Shown: piece by piece, positions 1 to 6,920 of the stretch
Position numbering within the stretch: the first letter of the stretch is position 1
How the letters are laid out: each line of letters opens with the position of its first letter
Notes under the pieces: generated by a model
What the model was told of the DNA's origin: nothing
Seen by the model: the letters and a program-made list of their open reading frames with translations, nothing else
Databases searched by the model: none
Translations under genes and position numbers: made by a program
Assembly (NCBI GenBank): GCA_017551645.1
Contig: JAFZLE010000153.1
Location: 1-7,779 of the forward strand
Length of the DNA: 7,779 nt
Origin: Clostridia bacterium
GTDB taxonomy: Bacteria > Bacillota > Clostridia > Christensenellales > Aristaeellaceae
Direction of reading: 5' to 3'

Positions 1-308
1 GACTGCTGAGCGAACACGGGCATTACGTCGTACTTGCTTATCACTTTTATATGTCCCGGCGTAGCTATGCCCAGCCTGTCGCCCAGACCGAAGCTGCGTT
101 CTTCGCCCAAAACACGCCTGGGGGCGGTAAACGGGAACAGTTTGCGCAGCTTGCAAGCGGTCTCATGGTCAAGCTCAAATACGTTTACTCCTTCGGCACC
201 GCCGAAATAGGGTCTGCCTTCGCATACCAGCACGTCTTTATCTCCGGCGTCCGCCATATAGACGGTTGCCCCTTCCAGACTGTGCACCGAACTCTGATAT
301 CTGTTCAT
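1..308 (-). CDS. uxaE: Tagaturonate epimerase (UxaE) family protein, N-terminal part
   Basis: Partial gene: it starts inside the window and runs off the left edge, leaving 102 complete residues. The ATG at 308-306 is chosen because AGGAGA (minus strand, 317-322) sits 8 nt upstream and a good promoter lies just beyond. The fragment ends with a block reading SFGLGDRLGIATPGH (about residues 74-88) followed by PVFAQQS at the cut. As I recall them, the corresponding motifs in the Thermotoga enzyme are FGTGDRLGI, TPAH and PIFAQQS. UxaE proteins are metal-dependent TIM-barrel enzymes of about 480 residues that interconvert D-tagaturonate and D-fructuronate in hexuronate catabolism, in the cytoplasm. 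The family is recognised with good confidence. The exact substrate is not, because the metal-binding half lies outside the window. The gene is divergent from the glycosidase operon. Confidence 0.8.
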   Translation of the reverse strand, partial: MNRYQSSVHSLEGATVYMADAGDKDVLVCEGRPYFGGAEGVNVFELDHETACKLRKLFPFTAPRRVLGEERSFGLGDRLGIATPGHIKVISKYDVMPVFAQQ

Positions 309-335
309 TCTAAGTTTCTCCTGTTTTTTTGTTCT

Positions 336-364
336 ATTATAGCACAGCTGTTGCGAAATTAAAA
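336..364 (-). promoter_or_regulatory. Extended -10 promoter for the uxaE-like gene
   Basis: On the minus strand there is a perfect TATAAT at 341-336, preceded by TGC to give an extended -10. A weak TTTTAA -35 lies at 364-359 with a 17-bp spacer. The expected start near 329 gives a 5' leader of about 20 nt carrying AGGAGA. The weak -35 is compensated by the extended -10. No operator is obvious between this promoter and the divergent one. Confidence 0.7.
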
Positions 365-403
365 GCATCCCCCTCCGAAATGCGTAAATTTAGGCAAAAC
401 AGC

Positions 404-431
404 TTGCAAATAATCCGCAAAATGGTATAAT
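404..431 (+). promoter_or_regulatory. Extended -10 promoter for the four-gene operon
   Basis: TTGCAA (404-409, four of six matches to TTGACA), a 16-bp spacer, and a perfect TATAAT (426-431) preceded by TGG form a sigma-A type extended -10 promoter. The predicted transcript starts near 438, leaving a leader of about 34 nt before the ATG at 472. I find no other convincing promoter before the downstream genes, so this one probably drives all four. Confidence 0.7.
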
Positions 432-471
432 GATTAATATGAGATTTTATGTGTATCTTTAAGGAGCATAA

Positions 472-1557
472 ATGTCAAATAAGACTCTCTCCCCTGCCCA
501 GCAGGAAAAGGAAAAGGAGCGTAAGACCCGTTCCCGCATTCGCCGCAAATGGCACTGGGGCACTTTCAGGCATGTTCTGGTCATATTTCTGACTTTTATA
601 GCCGCCATCGTCGCCGTGCTCGTTATGGTCCTTGGACAATTTTTCAACGGTCCGTCCGAATCCGCCAGCGATATGCTAACGCAGCTGTTTCACCAGACCA
701 GCGCCATGAAATTCGTGCCCTATCTTTACCTGTGGGAAAACGTCGCCCCAGCGCTTGACAGGGGCAGCGTGCTCAGCGTCGACCAGGTCACGGATACCTC
801 TCTTGTAAACGTCGCCGCCAGGGCTCCCAAAGACTATGTGGCCCCCGGCGAGGAAGAAGAAGTATTTGACGAAAACGGCATACGCCTTGTTGAAGTCAAA
901 GGTGCGACTTACCACGGCTACATGATGGTGGTGCGCGATCCCTCCAAAGTCAAATTGGGCACCTGCGCCGCCCAGTTCTCCAACGAAAAATCCGGAAAAC
1001 GCGTGGACGAGATCATGCGCGATTACGGCGCCATAGCCTGTATGAACGCCGGCGCGTTCTCAGACCCGAACGGACAGGGAAAGGGCGGAATGGCTGAAGG
1101 CCTTGTGGTCTCCGGCGGCAAGATAATGCACCACGCCAGCGGCTCGTACAAGTATGTGGCAGGGTTTGACAACAACGACATACTCCACGTCGGCATAATA
1201 AAAGACGCGGACGTCAAGAAACTGGGGCTCAGGGACGCCTGCGCTTTCGGTCCCGCCCTTATCGTCAACGGGAAGTCTTCCGTCTCCAACGACAAGGGCC
1301 TCCAGCCTCGCAGCGTGATCGGTCAGAGGGCGGACGGCGCCGTACTGCTGCTGGTCGTTGACGGCAGGCAGTCCAATTCCATGGGCGCTACATATGAGGA
1401 CGTTATAAACGTAATGCTGGACTTCGGCGCCGTCAACGCCTGCAACATGGACGGCGGCAGCTCCACCATAATGTACTACGGCGACAAAAAGATAAACGAA
1501 GGCATGGCAATCTCCGTATCAAGGCCCATGCCTACCGCCTGGATAGTATTCAAATAA
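472..1557 (+). CDS. Membrane-anchored phosphodiester glycosidase (NAGPA family)
   Basis: 361 residues. ATG is preceded by AAGGAG (461-466) with 5-nt spacing. Residues 1-33 are very basic and cytosolic, and 34-55 form one hydrophobic segment, so the protein is an N-in signal anchor with the rest outside. A low-complexity linker (EEEE near 127-130) leads into the catalytic domain from about residue 145 to the end. Motifs seen are CMNAGAF (190-196), GPALIVNGK (260-268), PRSVIGQ (279-285), VVDGRQ (295-300) and NMDGGSSTIMYY (325-336), ending SRPMPTAWIVFK. These are the conserved blocks of the phosphodiester glycosidase family (PF09992, formerly DUF2233), whose founder is the mammalian enzyme that removes GlcNAc from GlcNAc-1-phospho groups. 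Bacterial members are thought to act on wall or exopolysaccharide phosphodiesters; the substrate here is unknown. Most isoleucines use ATA, unlike the isomerase downstream. The next gene begins 11 bp after the stop, so coupling is likely. Confidence 0.88.
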   Translation: MSNKTLSPAQQEKEKERKTRSRIRRKWHWGTFRHVLVIFLTFIAAIVAVLVMVLGQFFNGPSESASDMLTQLFHQTSAMKFVPYLYLWENVAPALDRGSVLSVDQVTDTSLVNVAARAPKDYVAPGEEEEVFDENGIRLVEVKGATYHGYMMVVRDPSKVKLGTCAAQFSNEKSGKRVDEIMRDYGAIACMNAGAFSDPNGQGKGGMAEGLVVSGGKIMHHASGSYKYVAGFDNNDILHVGIIKDADVKKLGLRDACAFGPALIVNGKSSVSNDKGLQPRSVIGQRADGAVLLLVVDGRQSNSMGATYEDVINVMLDFGAVNACNMDGGSSTIMYYGDKKINEGMAISVSRPMPTAWIVFK

Positions 1558-1568
1558 GGGGCTAAACG

Positions 1569-2735
1569 ATGGCAAAAAAACATAAATATACAAAATACAC
1601 CCGTGCGCATCTGACTCTCAGGAACCTTCGTTTCTGGCTGTTCTGGTGCGTGCTCATAGTGCTTATAGTTTTGGGCATGATCGAAATACACAAGTATTTT
1701 GACGAGAAGCTTACCCAGTACGAAGCTGCCCAGTACAAGTATGTAGCAGAAGAGACCGCCAAGATCTTTACCGAAAAGCGGTTCAACGAACTCTACGAGT
1801 ATGAAGCTCACAAAGACGAAGAGTATATCGAGACACGCGAGGATTACGACAACTACATTCGTGAGCTCGCCGGCAACGCGGAGATCGAGTATACCCGCAT
1901 TTCTTCCGAATCCTCTCACGAGATACGTTACATAGTGACCGCGGACGGGAAAAAGTTCGGCGAGTTCACGCTTGAGAAGACCGGCGAGACATACACGTTT
2001 GAGGTCATTCCCCTGATCGGTTATTCCTTTGGCTGCGACATCTACAAGCCCGGGCAGATCTACATAGACACGCTTCGTCCCGTGACGTACGATTACATCA
2101 TCCCCTCCAACGCCAGCATATACGTAAACGGCAATAAGGTCGGCGACGAGTATATCGTGGGCACGCCCCAGAAGATGTTCTTTGAAGGCCATCTGCCTTC
2201 CGGTCAGGAAGCGTACAAGCTCGTATCATACCGTTTCAACTGCGCGCTGGGCACTCCTGAGATAAGCGTTATCGGAGCCGACGGGCGTACCGTCGCCCTT
2301 AACGAGATAGGTCAGGATACCTATGCCTATCAGTTCAGTTACAGCGACGAACTGCTCAAGCCCCAGTATGAGACCGGCGTGCGCAATTTCTTTGAGACCT
2401 ATTGTAAGTTTACGAGCCAGTCCACAACGAAAGCCAAGCTTACCGACCTTATTCTCAAGGGCTCCAGGGCGCTGGATTACATAAACAACTACGAAAAGAA
2501 ATGGATAACCAAGCCGTCATCCACGGAATTCGACAATTATTACACCAAGAACTACGCCATACTGCCCGGCAACGCGCTGACGGTAGAAGTGTACGGCGAT
2601 TATATCTGCCACTACAACAACACAAAGAAAGTCAACACATACTCCAACGCCATGCGGTTGTACTTCGTAAAGAGCGGCAACAAGTATGTGGTTTATGATT
2701 TTGAGATGCTCTACGATACCACAAGCGAAGACTGA
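1569..2735 (+). CDS. Single-pass membrane protein of unknown function, large ectodomain
   Basis: 388 residues; I do not recognise a named family. The first ~20 residues are basic, 21-39 form a transmembrane segment, and the rest should be extracytoplasmic. After the anchor comes a charged, Tyr/Glu-rich helical stretch (about 43-103) that could be a stalk or coiled coil. A beta-rich middle follows, with a YIIPSNASIYVNGNKV block (176-191). This resembles the small repeat domains of TcaA-like wall proteins (a resemblance only). The C-terminal part, about 265-383, ends in SNAMRLYFVKSGNKYVVYDFEMLY, compatible with an NTF2-like/DUF4878-type fold. Four cysteines lie outside the membrane (155, 225, 278, 347). 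The weak Shine-Dalgarno AAGGGG (1556-1561) overlaps the stop of the glycosidase gene, so expression is probably coupled to it. Same topology and adjacency suggest the two proteins work together at the cell surface, but no catalytic motif is visible here. Confidence 0.85.
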   Translation: MAKKHKYTKYTRAHLTLRNLRFWLFWCVLIVLIVLGMIEIHKYFDEKLTQYEAAQYKYVAEETAKIFTEKRFNELYEYEAHKDEEYIETREDYDNYIRELAGNAEIEYTRISSESSHEIRYIVTADGKKFGEFTLEKTGETYTFEVIPLIGYSFGCDIYKPGQIYIDTLRPVTYDYIIPSNASIYVNGNKVGDEYIVGTPQKMFFEGHLPSGQEAYKLVSYRFNCALGTPEISVIGADGRTVALNEIGQDTYAYQFSYSDELLKPQYETGVRNFFETYCKFTSQSTTKAKLTDLILKGSRALDYINNYEKKWITKPSSTEFDNYYTKNYAILPGNALTVEVYGDYICHYNNTKKVNTYSNAMRLYFVKSGNKYVVYDFEMLYDTTSED

Positions 2736-2756
2736 TATTATTTAAGGAGGGTCACC

Positions 2757-4247
2757 ATGTACAACATTCCGGAGGTCAAACTCGGCGTTATCGCGGTAAG
2801 CCGCGACTGCTTCCCCATCGACCTGGCGCAGCGGCGCCGCAGCGCGCTTATCAAAGCGCTGAAATCCAAGGGTGTAAAAGCCGTTGAGATCAAGACCATC
2901 ATCGAGGGCGGCATAGATCAGAACGTGCTCGAAGCTTATGACGAGATCAAGAAGAGCAAGATAAATGCTCTTGTAGTCTTTCTGGGCAACTTCGGTCCGG
3001 AAGGTCCCGAGACCGCCATCGCCAAGATGTTCGGCGGCCCGGTGATGTACGCCGCCGCTGCCGAGGAAAATATCGGCGTGCTTTCATCCGAGCGCGGCGA
3101 CGCCTTCTGCGGCATGCTCAACGCTTCCTATAATCTCAAGCTTTCCGGCATCAATGCATACATTCCCGAGTATCCCGTAGGCACCGCCAAGGAAGTTGCC
3201 GACATGATCGTTGACTGGATCCCCACTGCCAGAACGCTGCTGGGTCTGAAAGAGCTCAAGATCATCACCTTCGGTCCCCGCCCCTTCGACTTCCTCGCCT
3301 GCAACGCGCCTATCGCGCCTCTGTTCAAGCTGGGTGTAAACGTTCAGGAAAACAGCGAGCTAGACCTGCTCAAGGCGTATAAAGAGCACGCCAACGATCC
3401 CCGCATCCCCGCCAAGATCAAGGAAATGGAAGACGAACTGGGCGACGGCAACAAGATGCCCGGCATACTTCCTCGCCTCGCGCAGTACGAACTGACCCTG
3501 CTCGACTGGATCGAAGCCAATAAGGGCGCTTCCAAGTACGTGGTGATGGCCAACAAGTGCTGGCCCGCCTTCCAGACGGAATTCGGCTTCGTGCCCTGCT
3601 ATGTAAACAGCCGTCTGACCGCCATGGGCATTCCCGTAGCCTGCGAAGTGGATATCTACGGCGCGCTGAGCGAGTACATCGGCACCTGCATCACCGGCGA
3701 GCCGGTGACCCTGCTGGACATCAACAACACCGTTCCCGCCGACATGTACAAGGCTTCCATAAGCGGCAAGTACGCCTATCGCGCCAACGAGGTATTCATG
3801 GGCTTCCACTGCGGCAACACTCCCATCTGCCGCCTGTCCAAGGGCAAGATGAGCTATCAGCTCATTATGAACCGCGGCCTTGAAGGCGGCGGCGAGCCCG
3901 ACATCACCCGCGGCACGCTGGAAGGCGACATCGCTCCCGGCGAGATCACTTTCTTCCGTCTGCAGGGCAACAAGGACAGCAAGCTCCAGGCTTACGTGGC
4001 CCAGGGCGAAGTGCTGCCCGTACCCACCCAGTCCTTCGGCGGCATCGGCGTGTTCGCGATCCCCGAGATGAACCGCTTCTACCGCTATGTACTTATCGAG
4101 GACGGCTATCCGCATCACGGCGCTGTGGCGTTCGGTCACGTGGGCAAGCAGATCTTCGACGTGCTCAAGCAGCTTGGCATAGCGAAGATCAGCTACAACC
4201 AGCCCGCCTCCCTGCCCTATCCCGCCGAGAATCCCTTTGTAAAGTAA
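2757..4247 (+). CDS. L-fucose/L-arabinose isomerase family protein
   Basis: 496 residues, cytosolic, with strong AAGGAGG (2744-2750) six bases before the ATG. It belongs to the FucI/AraA superfamily of metal-dependent aldose-ketose isomerases, usually Mn2+. The N-terminal half (about 7-175) has the Rossmann-like pattern (VKLGVIAVSRDCFP, ALVVFLGNFG, LKIITFGPRP). The C-terminal half has candidate metal or catalytic residues Glu297 (CEVDIYG), Asp321 (LLDINN), His351 (GFHCGN) and His454 (GYPHHGAVAFGH). The Glu-to-Asp distance of 24 equals that between Glu337 and Asp361 of E. coli FucI. The overall length is closer to AraA (about 500) than to FucI (about 590). The substrate could be L-fucose, L-arabinose or a related sugar; sequence alone does not decide, so no symbol is given. 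Codon use is markedly biased to ATC and AAG compared with neighbours, suggesting high expression. A hairpin follows the stop after 12 nt. Confidence 0.88.
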   Translation: MYNIPEVKLGVIAVSRDCFPIDLAQRRRSALIKALKSKGVKAVEIKTIIEGGIDQNVLEAYDEIKKSKINALVVFLGNFGPEGPETAIAKMFGGPVMYAAAAEENIGVLSSERGDAFCGMLNASYNLKLSGINAYIPEYPVGTAKEVADMIVDWIPTARTLLGLKELKIITFGPRPFDFLACNAPIAPLFKLGVNVQENSELDLLKAYKEHANDPRIPAKIKEMEDELGDGNKMPGILPRLAQYELTLLDWIEANKGASKYVVMANKCWPAFQTEFGFVPCYVNSRLTAMGIPVACEVDIYGALSEYIGTCITGEPVTLLDINNTVPADMYKASISGKYAYRANEVFMGFHCGNTPICRLSKGKMSYQLIMNRGLEGGGEPDITRGTLEGDIAPGEITFFRLQGNKDSKLQAYVAQGEVLPVPTQSFGGIGVFAIPEMNRFYRYVLIEDGYPHHGAVAFGHVGKQIFDVLKQLGIAKISYNQPASLPYPAENPFVK

Positions 4248-4252
4248 TCCCG

Positions 4253-4258
4253 AAAGGA
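4253..4258 (+). promoter_or_regulatory. Candidate displaced Shine-Dalgarno for the fusion gene
   Basis: AAAGGA at 4253-4258 is the best ribosome-binding sequence before the ATG at 4299, but lies 40 nt away. The perfect hairpin 4260-4288 is interposed. If the hairpin folds, about 11 unpaired nt remain between the site and the ATG (C4259 plus 4289-4298), a workable spacing. The only other candidate, GGAG at 4267-4270, is 28 nt from the ATG and mostly locked in the stem. Bringing a Shine-Dalgarno and start together by a hairpin is known from T4 gene 38. Its use here is inference. Confidence 0.4.
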
Positions 4259-4259
4259 C

Positions 4260-4288
4260 GGCAGCCGGAGATTAGTTTTCCGGCTGCC
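4260..4288 (+). terminator. Perfect 10-bp hairpin: weak terminator/attenuator or translational spacer
   Basis: GGCAGCCGGA (4260-4269) and TCCGGCTGCC (4279-4288) are exact inverse complements with a 9-nt loop, which may zip further through a G·U and an A-U pair. The stem begins 12 nt after the isomerase stop. Only TTT-G-ATT follows, a poor U-tract, so an efficient intrinsic terminator is doubtful. Partial attenuation after the highly expressed isomerase would lower expression of the next gene. The hairpin may also stabilise the 3' end of the upstream message or bridge the Shine-Dalgarno of the next gene. Confidence 0.55.
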
Positions 4289-4298
4289 TTTGATTATC

Positions 4299-6740
4299 AT
4301 GAATAACAAGCTGAAGAAACTCTGTCGCCTCGCGGTGCTTATCGCGCTGCAGATCGTGCTGTCCCGCTTTCTTTCGCCCACCATAGGCGAATCGTTCAAG
4401 CTGGGCTTCGGGTTTCTGGCTATAATGCTGGCCGGCGCCCTGGAAGGCTATCTGGGCGGCGTGATCGTCGCTTCCGTAAGCGACGTGCTCGGCGCGATCT
4501 TATTCCCCAAGGGCAGTTTCTTCATAGGCTACACCCTGACCGCCGCGCTGACCGGTCTCATTCTGGGAGCGTTCCTGTATTCTCCCAAAAAAACCGTGCC
4601 CCTCGGCAGGATCATAATCGCATACATCATAAACGCTTTGCTCGTTACGCTGGCGCTCAACACCGCTTGCATCGCCTTTCAGTACGGCTGGCTCCTCAGC
4701 GCCACAAAAAGCATAAAGCAGGTGATAAGCCGCTTTTTCATTTACCTCCCCAAGCGCGCTCTGGAAGCCGCCATAATGCTGCCGGTGCAGGTCTTGCTGA
4801 CATGGCTGCTTTTGGGCGCAGTCAAGCTGGATAAGCGCCTAGGCTATTATCAACCCATACGGGTATTTCCCGCGATCCGCGCGCCGAAATGGCTGGCAGA
4901 CCTGATCCTCGCCGTACCCGTATGCGCCTGCCTTACCATCGAGCTTTATAACCTGCCCGCCGCTAAAGGCGACTTGGGCGCGACAGAATACATAACGACT
5001 TTCCTGTTCCCGGACGCTTTGATAACCACGCTCGCCTTTGCCGCCGCATATCTGCTGCTTCGCTTCAGACCAAACGCGAAGCATACGATACCGCGCATCG
5101 TGTTTTCCATAATACTTGCCGCGATATTCGTGCTCAGCGGAGTGTATTCCGCCGAGTGGGTCGTTTTCTCTTTTGACATTTTCGCCTGGGCGCTCATCTG
5201 CCTGTCGTTTGCCGGCGCGTTCATACTGTTTTACGCGTTTTCCGCTTATACGATCGCTTTTCTGCACCTGTTTAAAGGCGAGGCAGGCGAAGCCAGTCTG
5301 CTGAAGACCTGGCTTGTGATATTTCTTTGTTCCCTGCCTTATCTTCTCATCACCAGGGGAGTCATACACACCGACACCTACGACCAGTTACGGCAGTATG
5401 CCGCGACTTTCTTTGACCACAGCATACTCAGCCGTACCATCAGCGTATCCACATTCTATAAGCCCGGAATGCTTTTGAACGATACGCAGCCTGTGTTTGA
5501 TACACTGCTGATGGGCGTGATATTCTTCTCCTTCAGCAGTAAGGTCAGCGTGTTCCTGATAGCGCTGATCCAGCTTTTGCTCTCATCCCTGGTCGCCGCT
5601 TCCGGTATAAAACTTGTTTCGCAGTTGGGGCTTAAACATAAAACGGCTGTTATCCTCAAACTGTTCTACGCCCTGTTCCCGTATTATCACAGCTATTTCT
5701 GCGCGACGGTCAAGGAAAGCGCGTTCGCCATAGCGTTTCTCTACTCCATGATCTTTATCGTAAAGCTGTTCGCGTTCCCAAAGGAAACGTCACGCAGATA
5801 CCTTAGCCTGTTTTTAGGCGCTTTCAGTATACTGATGTGCGTCCTGCTGCGCTTCTTCGGACTGTACGTGCTGGCTTTGCCCATCGTATGCCTTTGTGTG
5901 TATCTGTTCAAACAGCGCCTGTTCAGGCCTACAGCATTTATTGCGTCCGCGCTCGTGCTGGCTATAGGCGTCAATTACGGCGTATTCAATCTGATCGGTG
6001 TCGGCAAAGGCCCCTTCAGCGAGAAAATACCGATAATGCTGGCTCAGACCGCCTTATACTACGAGACCTATCCTGAGGAAGTCACCGACGAGGAAAAAGC
6101 AGTGCTGGACGAGTTTCTCTCTCCCGGTTACGACCCTCACCATCTCGACAGCATAAAAATGGCCGCGCTGCAAAAAAATGATGAGTCTGAAGGGTATAAG
6201 TGGTCGGATTATTTCAGGGTCTGGAAGCAGATGGGGCTTAGAAAACCCTGGCTGTATCTTAATCCGGTCTTGTCGTTAGCTTCCAAGTATTGGGAGCTCA
6301 AAAAGAACCCCACGGGGTGGCAAGTGCTGGTTTATCTGGGTGATTACGGCAGATATCAGGACGGTTTCGAGGAAAACCCGAGAGACCTGTCTGAAGGGGT
6401 GTTTGAGTACAGGCTGAGCGACACGGACCTGAAACTGCACTATTATGTGAAATCGTTTATAAAGCTTCTCTCCGGCCTGCCCGTAGTCAATATGCTGTTT
6501 AAGTGCGGCACATACCTGTTCGCGCTCCTGTTCGGCCTGTTCTACGGGCTCATCAAGCGCAAGCGCGGCATCAGCCTGATCATCAGCATTCTGGCGTACG
6601 GTATCTGTCTGGGATTCGGCCCGGTGAGCGGTTCCGGGCGCTACGCCTTCCCCATCGTTTTCTCGGTACCTATCATCCTGCCCGCGGTATTGCTGCTGCC
6701 CGATAAAAAGAAAGATCCGGCCGAATCGCCGGATAAATGA
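4299..6740 (+). CDS. Fusion: folate-family ECF S component plus DUF6020/GT-C-like membrane protein
   Basis: 813 residues from the ATG at 4299; an in-frame TTG at 4290 would add three. Residues 1-178 match a whole folate-type ECF S component (FolT family, normally ~170-190 residues, six helices). They contain RLAVLIALQIVLSRFLS near the N-terminus, LGFGFLAIMLAGALEG (35-50), SDVLGAILFPKG (61-72), GYTLTAALTGLILGAFLY (77-94), LALNTACI (118-125) and the K/R-rich loop before IMLPVQVLLTWLLL (159-172). From about 199 a second multi-helix region begins. It has an extracytoplasmic loop HTDTYDQLRQY (357-367), then NDTQPVFDTLLMG (394-406), which resembles the Asp plus HHP-type first-loop pattern of GT-C glycosyltransferase-like DUF6020 proteins. 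A soluble segment EKIPIMLAQTA...LGDYGRYQDG (575-689) follows, then terminal helices with GPVSGSGRYAFPI (774-786). The frame is uninterrupted, so the join looks genuine. S components bind the vitamin and need EcfA, EcfA' and EcfT; none is encoded here. The last codons overlap the 6S terminator on the other strand. Confidence 0.8.
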   Translation: MNNKLKKLCRLAVLIALQIVLSRFLSPTIGESFKLGFGFLAIMLAGALEGYLGGVIVASVSDVLGAILFPKGSFFIGYTLTAALTGLILGAFLYSPKKTVPLGRIIIAYIINALLVTLALNTACIAFQYGWLLSATKSIKQVISRFFIYLPKRALEAAIMLPVQVLLTWLLLGAVKLDKRLGYYQPIRVFPAIRAPKWLADLILAVPVCACLTIELYNLPAAKGDLGATEYITTFLFPDALITTLAFAAAYLLLRFRPNAKHTIPRIVFSIILAAIFVLSGVYSAEWVVFSFDIFAWALICLSFAGAFILFYAFSAYTIAFLHLFKGEAGEASLLKTWLVIFLCSLPYLLITRGVIHTDTYDQLRQYAATFFDHSILSRTISVSTFYKPGMLLNDTQPVFDTLLMGVIFFSFSSKVSVFLIALIQLLLSSLVAASGIKLVSQLGLKHKTAVILKLFYALFPYYHSYFCATVKESAFAIAFLYSMIFIVKLFAFPKETSRRYLSLFLGAFSILMCVLLRFFGLYVLALPIVCLCVYLFKQRLFRPTAFIASALVLAIGVNYGVFNLIGVGKGPFSEKIPIMLAQTALYYETYPEEVTDEEKAVLDEFLSPGYDPHHLDSIKMAALQKNDESEGYKWSDYFRVWKQMGLRKPWLYLNPVLSLASKYWELKKNPTGWQVLVYLGDYGRYQDGFEENPRDLSEGVFEYRLSDTDLKLHYYVKSFIKLLSGLPVVNMLFKCGTYLFALLFGLFYGLIKRKRGISLIISILAYGICLGFGPVSGSGRYAFPIVFSVPIILPAVLLLPDKKKDPAESPDK
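6704..6734 (-). terminator. Intrinsic terminator of the 6S RNA gene, inside the opposing CDS
   Basis: Read on the minus strand, ATCCGGC (6734-6728), a 6-nt loop and GCCGGAT (6721-6715) form a perfect 7-bp GC-rich stem, followed at once by CTTTCTTTTTA. This is a textbook Rho-independent terminator. On the plus strand nothing T-rich follows, so it should not stop the operon. It lies entirely within the last codons of the 813-residue protein (DKKKDPAESPDK), so the lysine-rich tail is the coding-strand complement of the U-tract. Confidence 0.8.
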
Positions 6741-6914
6741 AGCCCGATGGTGCCGTTCGCTCCCGTTTATCACCCGCCTCTACAGCAGGTGCGGGTCGCC
6801 CGCGGAACACTTGCTGTCTTCCACTGACTAAGGAGGCTTGACATCCATGCCCCGACAAGGTGCCCTGAATTTGATATGTGGGCGAAAAAGGGAACGTGGC
6901 GCACACCTCAGGCT
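6741..6914 (-). ncRNA. ssrS: 6S RNA (probable)
   Basis: About 174 nt, within the usual 6S range. The predicted 5' end AGCCUGAGGUGUGCGCC resembles the conserved CCUGAGGUGU-type start of bacterial 6S RNAs. It pairs with the 3' end GGCACCAUCGGGCUU: seven pairs, one bulged A, then GGUG/CACC. After an internal loop the closing stem continues with CGUU/AACG and CCC/GGG. CGCCC (minus strand near 6884-6880) can pair with GGGCG, and a small hairpin ACCCGC/GCGGGT lies on the 3' side, where E. coli 6S also carries a hairpin. 6S RNA mimics an open promoter and sequesters housekeeping RNA polymerase in stationary phase. The precise promoter, closing stem and terminator make a structured RNA gene nearly certain. 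The 6S identity rests on remembered motifs and architecture and needs a covariance-model check. Confidence 0.75.
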
Positions 6915-6920
6915 AACAAT

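Noticed and set aside
51..362. Plus-strand open frame opposite the uxaE-like gene
   Set aside because: The minus strand encodes the well-matched SFGLGDRLG...FAQQS motif with promoter and ribosome site. The plus frame runs through those control elements.
1476..2192. 238-codon minus-strand frame across the glycosidase and unknown-protein genes
   Set aside because: It spans the end of one gene and the start of another in antisense, with no ribosome site or domain. The plus-strand genes explain the region.
3360..4139. Long open frame on the minus strand opposite the isomerase
   Set aside because: It arises from the strong codon bias of the isomerase. It has no Shine-Dalgarno, no recognisable domain and a low-complexity Ala/Gly/Val composition.
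4290..4298. TTG at 4290 as start of the fusion protein
   Set aside because: It is the last paired-edge base region of the hairpin and would be only about 2 nt from the stem-bridged Shine-Dalgarno. The ATG at 4299 is the stronger start and loses only three residues.
4820..4900. Artificial join (frameshift or assembly error) between the S component and the GT-C-like part
   Set aside because: The frame stays open with no stop or ribosome site near the boundary, and codon use looks the same on both sides. A read-level check would still be worthwhile.
6765..6905. Cobalamin or other riboswitch
   Set aside because: A few GGAAGAC- and CCACTG-like words occur, but the B12-box order is absent and no downstream minus-strand gene would be controlled. 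A promoter, closed stem and terminator indicate a stand-alone RNA.
6673..6906. 77-codon minus-strand frame over the 6S gene
   Set aside because: The same bases form a long closing stem with matching promoter and terminator, and the frame has no ribosome site. RNA is the better explanation.
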